A stretch of DNA of 64,000 nt from Galeopsis tetrahit (GCA_963675135.1 OY776123.1:18073840-18137839), one strand, 5' to 3'; shown: positions 31,618 to 41,965, counted from the stretch's first letter. Notes: generated from the sequence alone by a model not told the origin. Numbers and translations: made by a program.

Positions 31618-32837
31618 GCTCCTATAATATTGTTTAATTTCACCACTTTCTTGACTAGTTAATTCAAAAGTAATACTATATTCTTATGCATAGGCTAATT
31701 TATAAGGTAGAGTTTTTGATGGAGGGATATTAGTTGTTACAACTTAATTTAATGATGTAATGTGAAACGTACTTAGATATGCAATTAATTGGGAATTAAT
31801 GTATTTAGCGTCAGTGAGGAATATAATATGGGCACCTTTCAAAGTATTTGAATTTCATTTTATATATGTATATATATATATTAATTAAAACAGAACACAG
31901 TAAGGACAGAGTGCTCTGTATATTCGGTTAGCCATTGATTAGAAAAAAAAAAAAAGTAGTAGTAGGCCCGGGGAGGGGGTGGGGGAGTCAATTTTCGAGG
32001 CGGAGAAAGGCGTCGGCCATCAAGGCACCGAGCTTGAGTTGTGCGGCAGTGGTAAGGTGCCAATGGTCCCAACTTATTTGCAAGCCGTTTGCATCGACGC
32101 AGCTCACGTTTTGACGCTCATTTGCGGTTTCAAATTGAGCTTTCCTAACCAATTCAAGATTAGGGCTGATGACTTCACAGTCCAATGCCACCTAATAATT
32201 AACTCAATTAGTATATAATCCATATTCTCGCATGTGCAATTATAGTTGATACGTACGTACCTCGATTACGGGCAAGAGCGGCAACTGTAAATCGGAGCGT
32301 ATATCGTCGATAAACTTCTCAAATCTTGCCTTGTACGCCATCGCATCTTCGAGCAGTTTGACATCCTTTTCCCCTTGGTACCATAGGATTGCCCTGAGAA
32401 CTCCGCCGGCCATGAGGGCTGCCCGTGCACGTGCCACCGTATCGTTATAATACGGAAACGGGCTGCCCTTGCTCCACTCGGTGATTGACGTGTCCCCTAT
32501 GGCGCAGGGGACGAGTCCAATCACCCCAAAGTTTGGGTTCCTCTGTAGGAGTGTTTTGGCAAACTGCATTCCGGGCCCCACTCCCGCGCTCTTGTTCGGG
32601 GCGACGTCGATAACGACGTGTAGAGGGTCGGCTGCCATCTCCCATGTTCCGTTCTTTGCGAATCGCTGGATTAACGGGTCGGGCTGGCGCTCGGAAATGA
32701 GCTCCCCCACACTTCCTCTGCCGACCATATTCGACTGGCCGGCTAGGACGAAGATATTCTTATAACTACCACCAAAGTACTGATCATCTTCGCCAAAGCA
32801 TATTCCCATTGCCATAACAAATACGACTAGTAGGAAC

Positions 32838-33040
32838 TATAAGGAAATATAGAGAAATAAAGAATATTGAAAATATGATTTCTTGATTAGTTGTAAAGGT
32901 GATTTACAATGGGTATTTATACAAGAGATATTTAGGTCTAACCTAACCCTAATGGGCTTTATAAGAGAGCCCATAGGAAACTAAGATGGGCCTATACAAT
33001 AAATAAGAATGAGAGTGTATTTACTAATATAGGTCCAATA
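32838..33040 (-). repeat. Copia 3' LTR (203 bp)
   Basis: The LTR at the 3' end of the element in its own orientation. It is identical by eye to 37383-37585. It abuts the downstream part of the esterase gene, with the LTR end only about 22 bases from the next in-frame ATG at 32815. Confidence 0.95.
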
Positions 33041-33053
33041 CGCCCCCTCAAGA
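33041..33053 (-). promoter_or_regulatory. Polypurine tract of the copia element
   Basis: Minus-strand TCTTGAGGGGGCG directly before the 3' LTR, at the position where plus-strand DNA synthesis is primed in LTR elements. It overlaps the last codons of the polyprotein. Confidence 0.75.
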
Positions 33054-36000
33054 TGGAGCACCATAGGTGAGTCCAATCTTGGACATGAGAAGCTGTAGGC
33101 GAGTGCTGGAGAGAGGTTTCGTGAGTGCATCCGCAAGTTGATCGGAAGAAGAGACATGAGACACACGTAGTTGTTTTGTCTTGATGAGATCACGAACAAA
33201 GTGAAAGTCAATGGCAATGTGCTTCATTCGTGAGTGGAAGACAGGGTTCGAGCACAGGTAGGTGGCACCAATGTTGTCGCAGTAAAGGACTGGTGTAGGT
33301 GAAGTGGGGAAGTGGAGTTCCTGAAATAGGGATTTGAGCCACTGAACTTCAGAGGCAGCAGCAGCAAGTGCTCGATACTCAGCTTCAGTTGAGGAGCGAG
33401 CAACAGACTTTTGTTTCTTGGACGACCATGAGATAGGGTTAGACCCTAGAAACACAATGTAGGCACTGGTGGAAGTTCGGTCGTCTGTGTCCCCGGCCCA
33501 ATCGGCATCAGTGAAGCAGTGAAGTGATGAAGATAGACTAGAGGTGAGGGTGACCCCAACATTCCTTGTACCATTCAAGTACCGCAGTAGACGTTTGACA
33601 GCACACCAGTGAGTGATAGTGGGTGCATGCATAAATTGCGACAGTTTGTGCACGGCAAAAGCAATGTCTGGCCTGGTGAGTTGTAGATATTGAAGGGAAC
33701 CAAGGACCTGTCGATATTGGGTGGCATCTGCAGGCGAGGACCCATCTGAGATAGATAGGCGAGCAGAGGTTGGTAAAGGAGTGCGAACAGGTTTTGAAGT
33801 GAGCATGTTGTACCGGGCGAGTAGGTCAGTAACATATTTGCGTTGAGAGAGGAAGCATGAGTTTTTAGATCTGAGAACTTCCACTCCCAAGAAATAAGAT
33901 AGAGGACCAAGGTCCTTGACCGAGAACTTGGCACGAAGGTCGGCAGCAACACGGGCGAGCATGGGTGTGTTGTTGCCCGTCAGGATGAGGTCGTCAACAT
34001 AGACGAGGAAGTAGGCGACCACCCCAGAGTTGTTGTAGACGAACAAAGATTCGTCCGAGTGAGTGGGAGTGAACCCAATTTCCTCAAGAAAGGAGCGAAG
34101 AGCATAGTACCACGTGCGAGGAGCCTGTTTCAAGCCATAAATGGATTTGTGTAATTTGCAAACATAAGATGGAAAGGTCTTATCTGCAAAGCCGGGGGGT
34201 TGTGCCATGAAGACTGTGTCTGAGAGTGTGCCATGGAGAAAGGCGTTGTTGACGTCAAACTGTTGGAGGGGCCAATGCTGAGTGACGGCGATGCTGAGAA
34301 CTGCTCGCACAGTGGCCGGTTTGACGACTGGACTGAAGGTTTCAGTGAAGTCAACACCTGGTCGTTGGTGGAAGCCTTTGGCAACCAGGCGAGCTTTGTA
34401 CTTATCGAGAGAGCCATCAGGTTTTCGTTTGATACGAAAGACCCACTTGGAGCCGACCACGTTCTGAGATGTATTGGGAGGAACTAAGTCCCAGGTGCCA
34501 TTCTGAAGAAGGGCATCAAACTCAGCCGACATGGCTGCTCGCCAGTTTTTGTCCTTAAGTGCCTGTGACACACAACTCGGCTCAATGTCAGAAGTGATAA
34601 CAGAAGTAAGCCCATACCTCGGATTTGGCTTGAACACGTTGTTTTGAGCTCGAGTGACCATGCGAGGTGCAGGAGGTCGTAAGGGAGCATTGGTCGGCAC
34701 AGGGACGTCGGATGTGGTGGTAGTCAGCGGGGAGGTAGGTGTGGTCGGTTGGGGTATGATCATTTGGTCGACCAGTGTGGGATGTTGGGGAATGGCAGTG
34801 GTCGGCACTGGGTTGGGGACGAGGATAGTTGTGGCTGGGTTGGGAAGAGTTGGTGCCATAAGAGTAGGCGAGGAGTTGAAATCAGTAGGCGGCGAGGAGT
34901 TGGAGGTCGCCAAGGGAGATGGTTGATTGGGAGGAGAGATGGAGAAAGGGAATGCATGTTCAGTAAATTGAACATGTCGCGAGGTGTAGATTCGGTTTGT
35001 GGAGCGATCAAGACAGAGATAGGCGCTTTGCGTGGGTGAGTATCCAAGAAAGACACATGGAGTAGAGCGAGGGTCAAGTTTGTGGGTGGTGTAAGGGCGA
35101 AGCGTAGGATAGCAGAGACAACCAAATACACGGAGTTTGGTCAGATTCGGGGGGCGAGCAGTGAGTTTTTCATAGGCGGAAATCATGTTAAGGTTAACTT
35201 TGGGAAGGCGATTTATGGTGTAGGCTGCCGAGCAGACGGCATAGGGCCAATAAGTGAGAGGCATAGAAGCATGGTGAAGGAGAGCAAGGGCTGTGTCGAC
35301 CACATGGCGATGGCGACGTTCAGACATGCCATTATGCTCGGGAGTGTGAGGTGGAGTGGTGAGATGTGCAATGCCATGGGTTTGAAGAAAGGGGCGAAGA
35401 GCAACGAATTCTCCCCCATTGTCTGAATAAAAGGTTTTAATTGTGTTTTGATAGTTGTTTTCAACAAGGGATTTGAAGGCGATGAATGTGGGGAGAACCT
35501 CCGATTTCCGTTTTAGGGGATAAACCCATATGTATTTGCTGAAGTGATCAACGAATAACACATAGTATTTGAGATTGTCAGGAGATAGAACAGGAGACGA
35601 CCAAACATCAGAAAAAATAATATCAAGTGGTTTAGTAGATATAATGCTCGAATCATAAAATGGTAGTTTGTGACTTTTGATACATGAGCAAGAGTTACAG
35701 TTAAAATGTTTGGAAGGTGCATTGGATAAGCTAAGTTTGGAGAGAGTGTGAGCAAGAATTTTTGTCGATGGATGGCCAAGGCGAGCATGCCAGGTGGTTG
35801 TTGTAAGGTGTTGAGTGGCGAAGGCTTGCGGGGAGGTGGTGGACATGTGTGCCGGCCAGACGTACAAGTTATTGATACGACTCCCAACGAGGAGAATGCT
35901 CTCCGAGTGACCATCCTGCACCTGAAAGGAAGAGCGATCAAAAACAACATTAACATTGTTGTCACGACAGAGACTGGAGACTGAAATTAAGTTTTTCGAG

Positions 36001-37172
36001 ATGTGTGGGACGACTAAGACATTCGAAAAACTGAGAGACTCAAGTTGAGGAAAACACATAGAGCCAGTGTTAGATATGTGTAAACCTTTACCATCACCAA
36101 TTTCTACATTGTCTGGCCCATCAAATGGGGAGTGAAGAGAGAGGTTGGCAAGGTCGTTGGTGATGTGATGCGAAGCACCTGAGTCAAGAATCCAGTGATC
36201 GGCAGGATGTGCCGAGGAGGCTGAGTGAGCCGAGTATGCCGGGCGAGCAGCTGTCCGAGTGGGACGAGAGGGTGGTGTGTACTGTCCATGTGGGTGACGG
36301 GAACCTGTAGGAGGAGCAGTGGGCGAGAGTGATGAAAGAATCTCAGGGCAGGTGCGAGCAGTGTGACCTGGTGTTCGGCAATATTGACAGGTGCCAAGAT
36401 AGGGCCTTTGCGAGGACTGGCGAAAACGAGTGTCAGCATTTTTAGTCCTCGAGTCAGGTCGCGAGGGGCGATGATGAGGTTTACTGGCAGTGAGTGCAGA
36501 AGCAGGTAGCGAGGCCGAGGGTGGTCGCGAGGCAATTTGAGCCTCGGCACTAAGGAGCTTGTCGCAGAGCTCGGCAAAGGAAATGGGCTGTTCGCGAGCT
36601 TGGATGGCATTTGCTATGTCATTGTAGGATTCATCAAGGCCAGTTAGGACTTGGAGAGTGACGTCCTCGGCATCAGAGGAAGTGCCGAGGAGGGCAAGCT
36701 CGTCGACCACCGAGCGAACTTCCATTAGGAAGTCAGAAATTGGGCGAGCACCTTTGGTCAGAGAGCGAAACTTGGTTTTGAGGGCAAGAATGCGGCCTCT
36801 GGAGGGTTTCCCATACATGCTTTCAAGCATTGACCAAGCTTCGCAGGAGGTTTTGGTCGATGCCACAAAGGGAATGAGTTCCGGAGACATGGATCCAACC
36901 ATGGCTGAGAAAATAAGGTTGTCCTGGCACACCCACAGGTCGTGCGCAGGGTTGGGAACGGTGGCGGTGGTGTTGGTGGTGCCGTCGGCAGCTGGGATTG
37001 TGGACGGGGGACATGGATGTGTGCCCAAGACATAGCCAAAGAGGTTGTGTCCAGTGAGGAGAAGACGAAGCTGGAAAGACCAAGCACCATAGTTGGTGGA
37101 GGTGAGCTTCAGGGACATATTTGCAAGTCCTTTGAAGGTGATTGGTGCCGGCGACTGAGAGGAGGTGGCCAT
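33048..37172 (-). CDS. Ty1/copia gag-pol polyprotein, intact, 1374 residues
   Basis: One open frame from ATG 37172 to the stop at 33048. Domains in order, with approximate residues, are as follows. Gag capsid region (1-230). CCHC zinc knuckle CQYCRTPGHTARTC (about 260). Aspartic protease WILDSGASHHIT (about 325). Pre-integrase HARLGHPSTKIL (about 460). Integrase core with FSDVWSSP, YSDNGGEF and HNGMSERRHRHVV (about 510-620). Reverse transcriptase with KYKARLVAKGFHQRPGVDF and the catalytic YVDDLILTG (about 1055). RNase H with DADWAGD, STEAEYRALAA and CDNIGATYL (about 1225-1300). The order integrase before RT defines copia. All catalytic motifs are present and no stop or frameshift was found. 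Together with identical LTRs this suggests recent and possibly continuing competence. The leader between LTR and ATG is about 210 bases. Confidence 0.95.
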   Translation of the reverse strand: MATSSQSPAPITFKGLANMSLKLTSTNYGAWSFQLRLLLTGHNLFGYVLGTHPCPPSTIPAADGTTNTTATVPNPAHDLWVCQDNLIFSAMVGSMSPELIPFVASTKTSCEAWSMLESMYGKPSRGRILALKTKFRSLTKGARPISDFLMEVRSVVDELALLGTSSDAEDVTLQVLTGLDESYNDIANAIQAREQPISFAELCDKLLSAEAQIASRPPSASLPASALTASKPHHRPSRPDSRTKNADTRFRQSSQRPYLGTCQYCRTPGHTARTCPEILSSLSPTAPPTGSRHPHGQYTPPSRPTRTAARPAYSAHSASSAHPADHWILDSGASHHITNDLANLSLHSPFDGPDNVEIGDGKGLHISNTGSMCFPQLESLSFSNVLVVPHISKNLISVSSLCRDNNVNVVFDRSSFQVQDGHSESILLVGSRINNLYVWPAHMSTTSPQAFATQHLTTTTWHARLGHPSTKILAHTLSKLSLSNAPSKHFNCNSCSCIKSHKLPFYDSSIISTKPLDIIFSDVWSSPVLSPDNLKYYVLFVDHFSKYIWVYPLKRKSEVLPTFIAFKSLVENNYQNTIKTFYSDNGGEFVALRPFLQTHGIAHLTTPPHTPEHNGMSERRHRHVVDTALALLHHASMPLTYWPYAVCSAAYTINRLPKVNLNMISAYEKLTARPPNLTKLRVFGCLCYPTLRPYTTHKLDPRSTPCVFLGYSPTQSAYLCLDRSTNRIYTSRHVQFTEHAFPFSISPPNQPSPLATSNSSPPTDFNSSPTLMAPTLPNPATTILVPNPVPTTAIPQHPTLVDQMIIPQPTTPTSPLTTTTSDVPVPTNAPLRPPAPRMVTRAQNNVFKPNPRYGLTSVITSDIEPSCVSQALKDKNWRAAMSAEFDALLQNGTWDLVPPNTSQNVVGSKWVFRIKRKPDGSLDKYKARLVAKGFHQRPGVDFTETFSPVVKPATVRAVLSIAVTQHWPLQQFDVNNAFLHGTLSDTVFMAQPPGFADKTFPSYVCKLHKSIYGLKQAPRTWYYALRSFLEEIGFTPTHSDESLFVYNNSGVVAYFLVYVDDLILTGNNTPMLARVAADLRAKFSVKDLGPLSYFLGVEVLRSKNSCFLSQRKYVTDLLARYNMLTSKPVRTPLPTSARLSISDGSSPADATQYRQVLGSLQYLQLTRPDIAFAVHKLSQFMHAPTITHWCAVKRLLRYLNGTRNVGVTLTSSLSSSLHCFTDADWAGDTDDRTSTSAYIVFLGSNPISWSSKKQKSVARSSTEAEYRALAAAASEVQWLKSLFQELHFPTSPTPVLYCDNIGATYLCSNPVFHSRMKHIAIDFHFVRDLIKTKQLRVSHVSSSDQLADALTKPLSSTRLQLLMSKIGLTYGAPS

Positions 37173-37240
37173 AGTTTTGAGTAGAGCAGCGGAGAGAGAG
37201 GTTGGTTGTTTGGGATGAACAGCAGTAGCTGGGTTTTAGA

Positions 37241-37341
37241 GCGGCGGCGGCACTTCAGAAAGACGAAGGCGGCGGCGGCTGGGTTTGGAGCGGCGGCGGC
37301 GGCGGCTAGGGTTGTAGTAGCGGCGGCGGCGGCGGCGGCTA
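37241..37341. repeat. GGC-rich trinucleotide runs in the copia leader
   Basis: Several (GGC)n runs separated by TAGGGTTTGGA-like spacers lie between the 5' LTR and the ATG of the polyprotein. The runs may have expanded by slippage and would give the RNA leader strong structure. Confidence 0.85.
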
Positions 37342-37370
37342 GGGTTTGGATCAGGCGTGAGCCAAATGAC

Positions 37371-37382
37371 TCGATGATACCA
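37371..37382 (-). promoter_or_regulatory. Copia primer-binding site
   Basis: Immediately after the 5' LTR the minus strand reads TGGTATCATCGA. The first eight bases equal the usual complement of the initiator methionine tRNA 3' end, used as primer by most plant copia elements. The later bases differ from the usual GAGC. Confidence 0.65.
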
Positions 37383-37585
37383 TATAAGGAAATATAGAGA
37401 AATAAAGAATATTGAAAATATGATTTCTTGATTAGTTGTAAAGGTGATTTACAATGGGTATTTATACAAGAGATATTTAGGTCTAACCTAACCCTAATGG
37501 GCTTTATAAGAGAGCCCATAGGAAACTAAGATGGGCCTATACAATAAATAAGAATGAGAGTGTATTTACTAATATAGGTCCAATA
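37383..37585 (-). repeat. Copia 5' LTR (203 bp)
   Basis: Identical by eye to 32838-33040. It would contain the promoter for the element, with transcription running towards lower coordinates. Confidence 0.95.
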
Positions 37586-37710
37586 GGAACAACATACCTA
37601 ATTCCATATCTCAAAGTTAACTTAATTTCGGTTTGGGAGGAGAGAGAGAGAGAGAATATATAATTTTGTAATGTGATGGAATGATATATGGATATAAGCT
37701 CTCGATCATG

Positions 37711-37720
37711 CCTTTTTATA
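37711..37720 (-). promoter_or_regulatory. TATA box of esterase copy 2
   Basis: Same CTATAAAAAGG motif as at 13201-13210, about 100 bp before ATG 37607. The native promoter is intact but separated from most of the gene by the copia insertion. Confidence 0.5.
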
Positions 37721-38013
37721 GGCGGCACCCTTAATCAATGCCTAGCTACTTAATCAATTTCATTCTCCTCAACTAACACTTCATTTTAATTTCATTCATC
37801 ACAGCCTAAACACATCTTGGAATCGATTCCTGCTGAAAGCAACTCCTTCAATTTAAATTGTTCACTCGATGAGCCTCCTCTCCCTATTAAAGTAAAGGAT
37901 AAAAAGTGATATTAATCCAGCCCACGAGTGAGGGCAAGTAATAGAAATTGGTTGTACAAAAATTAATTCTCCACTTCTCTACAAGTTCGGACTTTTACCC
38001 GAGATATAATTCA

Positions 38014-38583
38014 CGCAGGAGTGGGGCCCGGAATGACTTTTACCCGAAATTGATTGGACTCGTCCCCTTCTACAAAGGGCAACCCGCTTCCGTTGTACAA
38101 CGACACGATACAACGGGCACAGTCAGCTCTGCAGTCCGGTGGTGGAGTAATCCGGGCCCTCCTCTGGTACCAAGGGGAATCAGATGCGGCATCCGTCGAG
38201 AGTGGAAAAGTCTATAAGGCTAAATTCCAAAAGTTTATCGAGGATGTACGGTCCGATCTACAGATGCCACTATTGCCCGTAATCGAGGTATATTAAATAT
38301 TTGACTTACGATTGTGGTTGCTGTTTAATTAATTAATTTAGATATAAAATTAATATTAATGTTGTTGTTGTGTTATGACATATATATAGGTGGCATTGAA
38401 CAATGCGACATGGGGTTCAGGTTTAGAGTTGGTTAGGGCAGCTCAAATGAGGTTCAAAATGTGGAGTGTGTCGATGCAATAGGATTTGAAACAGTTAATT
38501 GGGATCATTTGCATCTCTCCACTGCCTCCCAGGTCAAGCTCGGAGTCCTCATGGCCGACGCCTTCATCCCCCTCCTCGATTGA
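38014..38583 (+). pseudogene. Third carbohydrate esterase (SASA/SGNH) fragment, inverted, frameshifted
   Basis: On the plus strand the sequence enters mid-gene at the codons for AGVGPGM, matching SAGVGPGMQF of the other copies. It continues NPLPLYNDTIQRAQSALQSG, RALLWYQGESD, VYKAKFQKFIEDVRSDLQMP and LLPVIEV. A GT donor follows at 38288 and exon 2 starts at 38390 (VALNNATWGSGLELVRAAQM). After that a frameshift near 38455 separates the end, which in another frame reads ECVDAIGFETVNWDHLHLST and LMADAFIPLLD before TGA 38583. The first third with the GQSN nucleophile is absent, and there is also frame damage near 38030-38060. It is clearly diverged from copies 1 and 2, so it is an older paralogue rather than part of the recent duplication. 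Confidence 0.82.
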
Positions 38584-39411
38584 CGTCCTCCAAAACTCAG
38601 TCCCCCTTCACCCACCACCACTTAATTTACTCTATTTTCAGTTAATTGTTAGTAGTACCTTTTTTTTTTTTTCTTAAGCTGATGCATGTATATATATATG
38701 CATGTGTATGTTAATTAATTGGAATGAAAAATTATTTTCTTTCCGTTGAATTATATACATATATATGTCTAATTTCTCAAAATTTGTGTTGGTGGAAAAA
38801 AAAGCTAGTAATGTATATATATATATATATGCTGATGAATTTTTCCCACGTACAGTATCTGTATTTTTAGTTGGCGGATGAATTTTGATTCATTAGTTGA
38901 AAAAAATAGCATTGCATCATCATATTTCATTAATTCACACGCTCGTGACAAAAAAATTACCAATGGAAGATCAATATATTGAAAATCGTACGAGCAAAAT
39001 ATTATCGACAAAATTTATACGTCTGTCAACATACAATTTTTTTTATTTAATTTTTTGGTCAAGCAAATATATATATACATAGATAAATGAAAACTAGTGG
39101 TACCGCTTGCGAGAGGTGTAAATTAAGAAACTCCCTTCTTATGTTGATAATTACTCCTAATATATGTATTTTTATATCATATATAATTTTTTTTTTTAAA
39201 TAAAATAATTGTACGTTACTTGAATATGCTGATTGACTGAGAAGAATTTAAGTATAGTGAAATTATCAAACAATGAGATGGTAAAAAAATCGTGAAGATA
39301 TGAAAAAGTTAGACGAATTAATTACACTATACATATAAAGAAAATAATAGGCATTTTTTCCAAAAAAAAAAATGTTTGGTCCATAAAAGAAGTACGTCAT
39401 CTCTAATAAAG
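38584..39411. other. AT-rich intergenic stretch
   Basis: No gene was seen. It contains TA tracts (about 38690, 38818-38830) and, near 39050, TTTTTTGGTCAAGCAA, which resembles the LINE-tail-like sequence at 27306. Confidence 0.5.
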
Positions 39412-39414
39412 TAA

Positions 39415-40375
39415 GGAGGGTGTATTCAATTGAGATTTTGTTGTACTTTAAAAAGTCAGTGGATTTAGAAAATTCATAGACTCTATGTAGAGTTTGCCTA
39501 ACTTTTTTATTGATTTATATGGATTTTTATAGATTTGACAGGATTCTGAAATACACATTTTTTATTGATTTACATGGATTTCCATAAACTACGCCCCTAA
39601 ACCCTAGTTAAAAAAAAAATTATTATTTATCATTATTATTCTCATCTTCATTTTCATCACAGTTATACCTAGACCTTTTCACATAGTTAGCAATACTAGT
39701 TCTCCATGCATTAGCTTAAGTTCTTTGTTGTAATTGTCTTTGAGAAAGCAATTCCAAATTTTCCTCTTTCATGTCGAGATGTGGAGAATCTTGATCTTCT
39801 TTATATTCGACTGGAAATTCATCAGAGCGACCTTCTTTCCGAAGAAAGTTATGTAATCTAGCGAACTTGTGAATTGCAATTTGAAAATACCAAAAATTCG
39901 ATTGAATACTTGCATTTCTGGGGTTGACCAACAAAATCTTTTAGATGATATCGAACACCACGTAATGGGAATTGACGTCGATTAGATATTATTGACGGTG
40001 TCCGATATACTATAATTTTTAAAGAAATAACATAATTTTAATGGTGGTGAAGAATGATGCTTATCAAAGAACATAGTTAACACAGTTTTTTTTTTCTTCT
40101 CTTCAGAGTCTTCTAAGAGGATCCGTTGAAATCTCTACTTTTTAGAAGAGATTTTGATTAGTGAAATTTATTTATATTTTTGAAAGAGAATCCAACAAAA
40201 TCCATAGAGTATTAAAATCCATAGATTGTTGAATACCTAAAGATTTCTAAAGACTTTTTAAAATCCGTATTGAATACCTCAAAATTTTGAAAGACTTTTA
40301 AAAATTCGGATTGAATACCCCCAGATTTTAAAAGTCCAAAAATATCCAACAGAGTCTCAATTGAATACACCCCCC
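39415..40375 (-). mobile_element. PIF/Harbinger-type element 1, internally deleted
   Basis: Ends GGAGGGTGTATTCAATTGAG (left) and its complement CTCAATTGAATACACCCCC (right), flanked by TAA on both sides (39412-39414, 40376-40378), the 3-bp target preferred by PIF/Harbinger elements. Subterminal sequence rich in GACTTTTAAAAAT is inverted between the ends. On the minus strand 39934-39716 encodes FARLHNFLRKEGRSDEFPVE followed by an acidic tail, resembling the C-terminal end of Harbinger-type DDE transposases. The catalytic part is missing, so the element is non-autonomous. Confidence 0.8.
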
Positions 40376-40510
40376 TAAAATTACTTTTTACTAAGGTATT
40401 TTTTTCCGGTGAATTCATTTCATTTTTTACCCGACTAATAAAACATCGTTTGTTGCGAATAAGATTCTGATTTTACCTAGCAATGAACTTCCAAATATTA
40501 TTTAAACTAA

Positions 40511-41736
40511 GGAGGGTGTATTCAATTGAGATTCTGTTGGATTTTTTTGGACTTTAAAAAGTCAGTAGATTTAGAAAATCTATAGACTCTATGCAGAGTT
40601 TGACTGACTTTTTTATTGATTTATATGGATTTTCATAGATTTGACAGGATTTTAAAATACACATTTTTTTAATAATTTACATGAATTTTCATAAACTACG
40701 CCCCTAAAACTATGGGTGCAAACATATATCGAACACACTTGTATATAAAAAAAATTATATAAATTATTTAGAAAAAATACCAAAAATATATTAGTTAAAA
40801 AAAAATATTATTCATCATTATTATTCTCATATTCATTTCCACGGTTATACCTGGGCTTCAGTTCTGTGTTGTAATTGGCTTTGAGAAAGCAATTCCAAAA
40901 TTTCTCTTCCATGTCGAGATGTGGTGAATGTTGATCTTTTTCATATTCAATTGGAAATTCATGACATTCTTTCCGAAGAAAGTTATGTAATCCAGCCAAT
41001 ACTAACTCTGCTTGTGTTTGAAATGAGAACAGAGGTGGGTTTTGAAAATTGTGAATGACAAATTGCATTTCTGGGGTAACGACCTTGACTACCAAAATCT
41101 TTTAGATGATATCGAACACCACGTGCTAACTTTAAGATCGTGAATAAATGTTCTTGAGATCTTAAAGTTGGCAATGGTATAAATTAGGCGATCAAGAATA
41201 TATTATTGCTAACCTAACGGTGTCAACTGTGCAGATATACTATAATTTTTAAGGAGAGAACATAATTTTAAAATACAGAGATGTAATCTTTTTCACGATA
41301 ATAATGATGGTGAAGAATCTGTTATGCTTATTGAAGAACATAGTTACGTTTCTTCATATTATTTCGTTTGAAGAAGAGGACTGTGCAAGAATGTCTGTGT
41401 GTGCTTTCGAATGAGACTTTGAAATTTTGTTAGAAGAACAACAAAGTTTTTTTTTTCTTCTCTTTCAGGGCCTTCTGAGAGAATCCGCTGAAATCTCTAG
41501 TTTTTAGAAGAGATTTTGAATAGTGAAATTTATTTATATTTTTGAAGGAGAATCCAACGAAATCCATAGAGTATTAAAATCCATAGATTGTTGAATACCT
41601 AAAAATTTCTAAAGACTTTTTAAAATCCGTATTGAATACCTCAAAATTTTGAAAGACTTTTAAAAATCGGGATTGAATACCCCCAGATTTTAAAAGTCCA
41701 AAAAAATCCAACAGAATCTCAATTGAATAGACCCCC
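40511..41736 (-). mobile_element. PIF/Harbinger-type element 2, internally deleted
   Basis: A sister element 135 bp away in the same orientation, with the same terminal repeats and TAA target duplications (40508-40510, 41737-41739). Its minus strand 40985-40808 encodes AGLHNFLRKECHEFPIEYEK and an acidic tail, the same transposase C-terminus as element 1. It is 265 bp longer and keeps a little more internal sequence, including 41100-41200, where further transposase-like codons are degraded. Confidence 0.8.
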
Positions 41737-41965
41737 TAAGTTGTAACAATATTCCAACTCTTATGAATTAGAATCAATCAAGAGATGGGCCCAACTGAAA
41801 TTGATTTCAACTCAAGGCCCAAGTTGTCGGCACTTGCTTGATTTCTTACTGCCAAGTTTTAGCAATGGGCCATGTCCCATTTGTTTTTGGGAACGACTAT
41901 ACGCACTCACAGGGTTATTGAATACACCCACTAGACATTTTTTTTCATCTTAATCATATTTGAAA

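Larger units (their letters stand above)
32838..37585 (-). mobile_element. Complete Ty1/copia retrotransposon, apparently very young
   Basis: A 4748-bp element lies between 5-bp target duplications GGAAC (32833-32837 and 37586-37590). The two 203-bp LTRs read identical over their whole length. In element orientation the LTR starts TATTGG and ends TTATA, not the usual TG…CA. TA…TA termini are a known non-canonical class among plant copia elements. A primer-binding site beginning TGGTATCA and a polypurine tract with GAGGGGG lie next to the LTRs. The single polyprotein frame is unbroken. The duplicate locus at about 13085 is the empty site. Confidence 0.95.
31988..37607 (-). pseudogene. Plant carbohydrate esterase (SASA/SGNH family), copy 2, interrupted by copia
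   Basis: The first codons (ATG 37607, MELGMLF) are separated from the rest by the copia element. The remaining exon 1 (32815-32261) and exon 2 (32191-31988) are open, with all family blocks: GQSNMVGRG, GLVPCAIGDTS, LWYQGEKD and the C-terminal WDHWHL. The glutamine codon that is TAG in copy 1 is CAG here. Past the LTR the first in-frame ATG (32815, MAMGICFGEDD) would give an enzyme of about 258 residues lacking most of the signal peptide. Since the copia element is transcribed in the same direction, its 3' LTR lies immediately upstream of this frame. The normal secreted form is lost. Whether a leaderless form is made is unknown. Confidence 0.85.
30027..38011. repeat. Segmental duplication, copy B' (partner 10273-13471)
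   Basis: Same content and order as copy B, with a 4748-bp copia element plus a 5-bp target duplication inserted in the esterase signal-peptide exon. On the right the homology ends at 38011, where it joins an inverted, unrelated-age fragment of another esterase gene. Confidence 0.92.

Noticed and set aside
34130..36610. Several open frames of 80-170 residues on both strands overlapping the copia polyprotein
   Set aside because: Shadow frames of the intact 1374-residue polyprotein. They contain no independent motifs.
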